Positions 4,823 to 6,579 of a DNA stretch of 6,579 nt are shown here, in pieces. Source of the stretch: Prevotellaceae bacterium (GTDB taxonomy: Bacteria; Bacteroidota; Bacteroidia; Bacteroidales; UBA932); NCBI GenBank assembly GCA_031273485.1, contig JAISRS010000484.1, positions 1-6,579 of the forward strand, written 5' to 3'. Both the position numbers and the translations under genes were made by a program. Position 1 is the first letter of the stretch. Every line of letters begins with the position of its first letter. The notes under the pieces are model-generated. The model saw only the letters and a program-made list of their open reading frames with translations, was not told where the DNA came from and did no database searches.

Positions 4823-6579
4823 ATGGACAATAAAATTATAACGGAAAATATGTTTCAAAGAAAACGTAAAAAAACAAAGTCGAAGCGCCGGTTTTTTTAT
4901 ATTTTTGTTTTCTTCCTGATTTTATTTATATTACCTCCCATTGCAATCAGTATCCCTTTTGTTCAGACCTTTGTTGTGAAGAAAGTTTCAGAACTTCTTT
5001 CGGAACACTTGCAGACGGAAGTGAAAGTTAAATCCGTTAACATCAGGCTGTTTAACAAAGTACTGATCAACGGAATTTATCTTGAAGACGATATTTTTAA
5101 CGACACTTTACTGTATGTTAACAAATTAGAAGCCAATATCGGCAAACTTCCCATAGGCGACAGAACTTTTACTTTGAACAAAATCAAATTATCCGACGGA
5201 ATATTTTGTTTAAGAAGCGATTCTACGGGAATAAATATCTCAAATATTTTAAAAAGACTCTCAAAACAGGACACAACAGATTCGGTTGAAAGTCAAACCA
5301 AAATGATGGCTAAGTCCTTGGAATTGCACAATTTCAGATACAAAATGTATCTGAACAACGGGGCAACAACCGAAGAACAACCCGAAGGCATTATCTATAA
5401 AAACATGTCGGTTTCGGACATAAACCTCGATGCCGACAGAATATCAATAAAAAACGATACTCTGCATTTCAGAGTCAATTCTCTCTCTTTCAATGAACGG
5501 TCGGGTTTGAACATACAAAAAATAGCGGCGGATTCGGGTTATATCTGTTTCGGAAAAGAAGTGACACTGAAGGAATTTCGGATGATTGACGATTTTTCCG
5601 ACATTAAAATGAAGTCTTTAAGCATGATATACGACGGAGGAGAGGAATTTCGCGATTTTGTGAATAAAGTCAATTTTATACTTGATGTTTACGATTCGCA
5701 GGTATCGTTCGCCACAGTGGGGTTTTTTGCTCCGGCGCTTGCAAATGTGTCTGCTACAGCAGAATTAAACGCCTGCATAACCGGACCCGTCGCCAATTTC
5801 AGAAGCGACAGTTTTGAAATCAAATCATTGGATAATACATATATACAGGGACGGTTCAGCATCATGGGATTGCCCGATGTGGAAAATACCATACTTTTTG
5901 CCGATTTAAAACAGCTATACTCCTGTTCCAGCGATATTTCGACTGTTTTGTCGGAAATCAGCAACGGTCAATTCAATGACGGAGGAAAACTGAAGAAATT
6001 CGGCAACATCAATTTCAAAGGCACATTTACCGGATTTGTCCGAGATTTTGTAGCTCACGGATATTTACTTAGCAATTTAGGCGCTCTAAATATGGATATC
6101 TTACTGAAAAGTAATGCCAACGGTTTCGGATTCAAAGGAAATCTGGAAGCAATAAATTTCAATATCGGGAAACTTGCAGATTCACATCTGATTGGAAACG
6201 CCGATTTTAACTTTATGGTCGATGGCAAAATCCAAAAAGGAGGAAAAAATGACATCTCCGGTCATGGAATTATATCCTCACTGTATTTTAATGACTACAA
6301 ATATCAGAATGTTAATATCAAAGGAAATCTCATCAATCAATCCTTCAGCGGAGAAGTTACCGTTTCGGAACCTAATCTTGACCTCGATTTTAACGGAAAC
6401 ATCAACCTGGCGGGAGGCGAAGACAGGATTCCCGTTTTTGAGTTTGACGCCGATTTGCGCCATGTCGATTTGGTGAAACTGCATTTCAATAAAAAAGATA
6501 CTGTTTCCATTCTGAAAACAAAAATTAATGCAAATTTCAAATCTGCAAGCATTTTGGATTATTCCGGAAAATTGAACAT
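4823..6579 (+). CDS. tamB: AsmA/TamB-like translocation and assembly module protein, N-terminal part (3' end outside window)
   Basis: An open frame of 585 codons runs to the window edge without a stop. The N-terminus has a very basic stretch (residues 13-23, RKRKKTKSKRR) and one membrane anchor (about 24-44). Then comes PFVQTFVVKKVSELLSEHL (45-63), with VKVKSVNIRLFNKVLINGIYLED and DTLLYVNKL further on. This start is characteristic of the large Bacteroidota AsmA/TamB proteins. The rest is beta-rich with recurring short strands (INFKGTF, GFGFKGNLEAINF, NINLAGG), as expected for the periplasm-spanning beta-groove that family members are thought to use for lipid transport or outer-membrane protein assembly. 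Family proteins are often over 1,000 residues, so the C-terminal TamB domain should lie downstream. The ATG at 4823 is chosen for its A-rich leader. The ATG at 4850 (MFQRKRKK...) is equally credible. An in-frame TGA at 4808 bounds the frame. No tamA-like gene lies upstream. The symbol is family level. Confidence 0.88.
   Translation, partial: MDNKIITENMFQRKRKKTKSKRRFFYIFVFFLILFILPPIAISIPFVQTFVVKKVSELLSEHLQTEVKVKSVNIRLFNKVLINGIYLEDDIFNDTLLYVNKLEANIGKLPIGDRTFTLNKIKLSDGIFCLRSDSTGINISNILKRLSKQDTTDSVESQTKMMAKSLELHNFRYKMYLNNGATTEEQPEGIIYKNMSVSDINLDADRISIKNDTLHFRVNSLSFNERSGLNIQKIAADSGYICFGKEVTLKEFRMIDDFSDIKMKSLSMIYDGGEEFRDFVNKVNFILDVYDSQVSFATVGFFAPALANVSATAELNACITGPVANFRSDSFEIKSLDNTYIQGRFSIMGLPDVENTILFADLKQLYSCSSDISTVLSEISNGQFNDGGKLKKFGNINFKGTFTGFVRDFVAHGYLLSNLGALNMDILLKSNANGFGFKGNLEAINFNIGKLADSHLIGNADFNFMVDGKIQKGGKNDISGHGIISSLYFNDYKYQNVNIKGNLINQSFSGEVTVSEPNLDLDFNGNINLAGGEDRIPVFEFDADLRHVDLVKLHFNKKDTVSILKTKINANFKSASILDYSGKLN

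Noticed and set aside
5077..6552. Several short frames on both strands at 5077-6552
   Set aside because: All lie within the continuous TamB-like reading frame and lack any recognisable domain.

Overview
The window looks like chromosomal DNA from a member of the Bacteroidota, most likely the Bacteroidales. This rests on the protein character (SerRS, RadA, a large TamB-like protein and a META lipoprotein that all read like Bacteroidales versions), on AT-rich intergenic DNA without Shine-Dalgarno sites, and on an exact Bacteroidota-type promoter (TTTG, 21 nt, TAnnTTTG) in front of the dps gene. No phage, integrase, transposase, CRISPR array, rRNA or tRNA gene was found.

Layout. 1-560 is the 3' end of serS on the plus strand. 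It is followed after 12 nt, in the same frame, by a complete gene for a multi-pass membrane protein of the HyfC/HycD/NuoH family (573-1466), the membrane anchor subunit of group 4 hydrogenases. No other hydrogenase subunit is visible next to it. 1464-1731 is a dense block of short repeats: a TGAATTA tandem, many ATTCGTG units, two copies of a small hairpin, and a 17-bp tandem. 1732-3105 is a complete radA. 3106-3305 separates convergent genes and carries a strong terminator hairpin.

On the minus strand lie a small META-domain lipoprotein (3306-3731) and a Dps ferritin-like protein (3843-4373). A strong intrinsic terminator between them ends the dps transcript, so they are probably separate units. 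4374-4822 is a non-coding region between divergent genes. It holds the dps promoter, a second copy of the ATTCGTG/hairpin repeat type combined with a different GATTAAAG-type repeat, and a -7-like promoter element for the last gene. From 4823 to the window end runs the N-terminal part of a very large AsmA/TamB-like envelope protein with no stop in the window.

The genes do not form one pathway: they are housekeeping (serS, radA), stress and iron protection (dps), envelope (META lipoprotein, TamB-like) and one apparently stranded hydrogenase subunit. I see no convincing new multi-gene system. The observations most worth a second look are the isolated HyfC-like gene beside the repeat block, and the modular intergenic repeats shared between two loci of the window.
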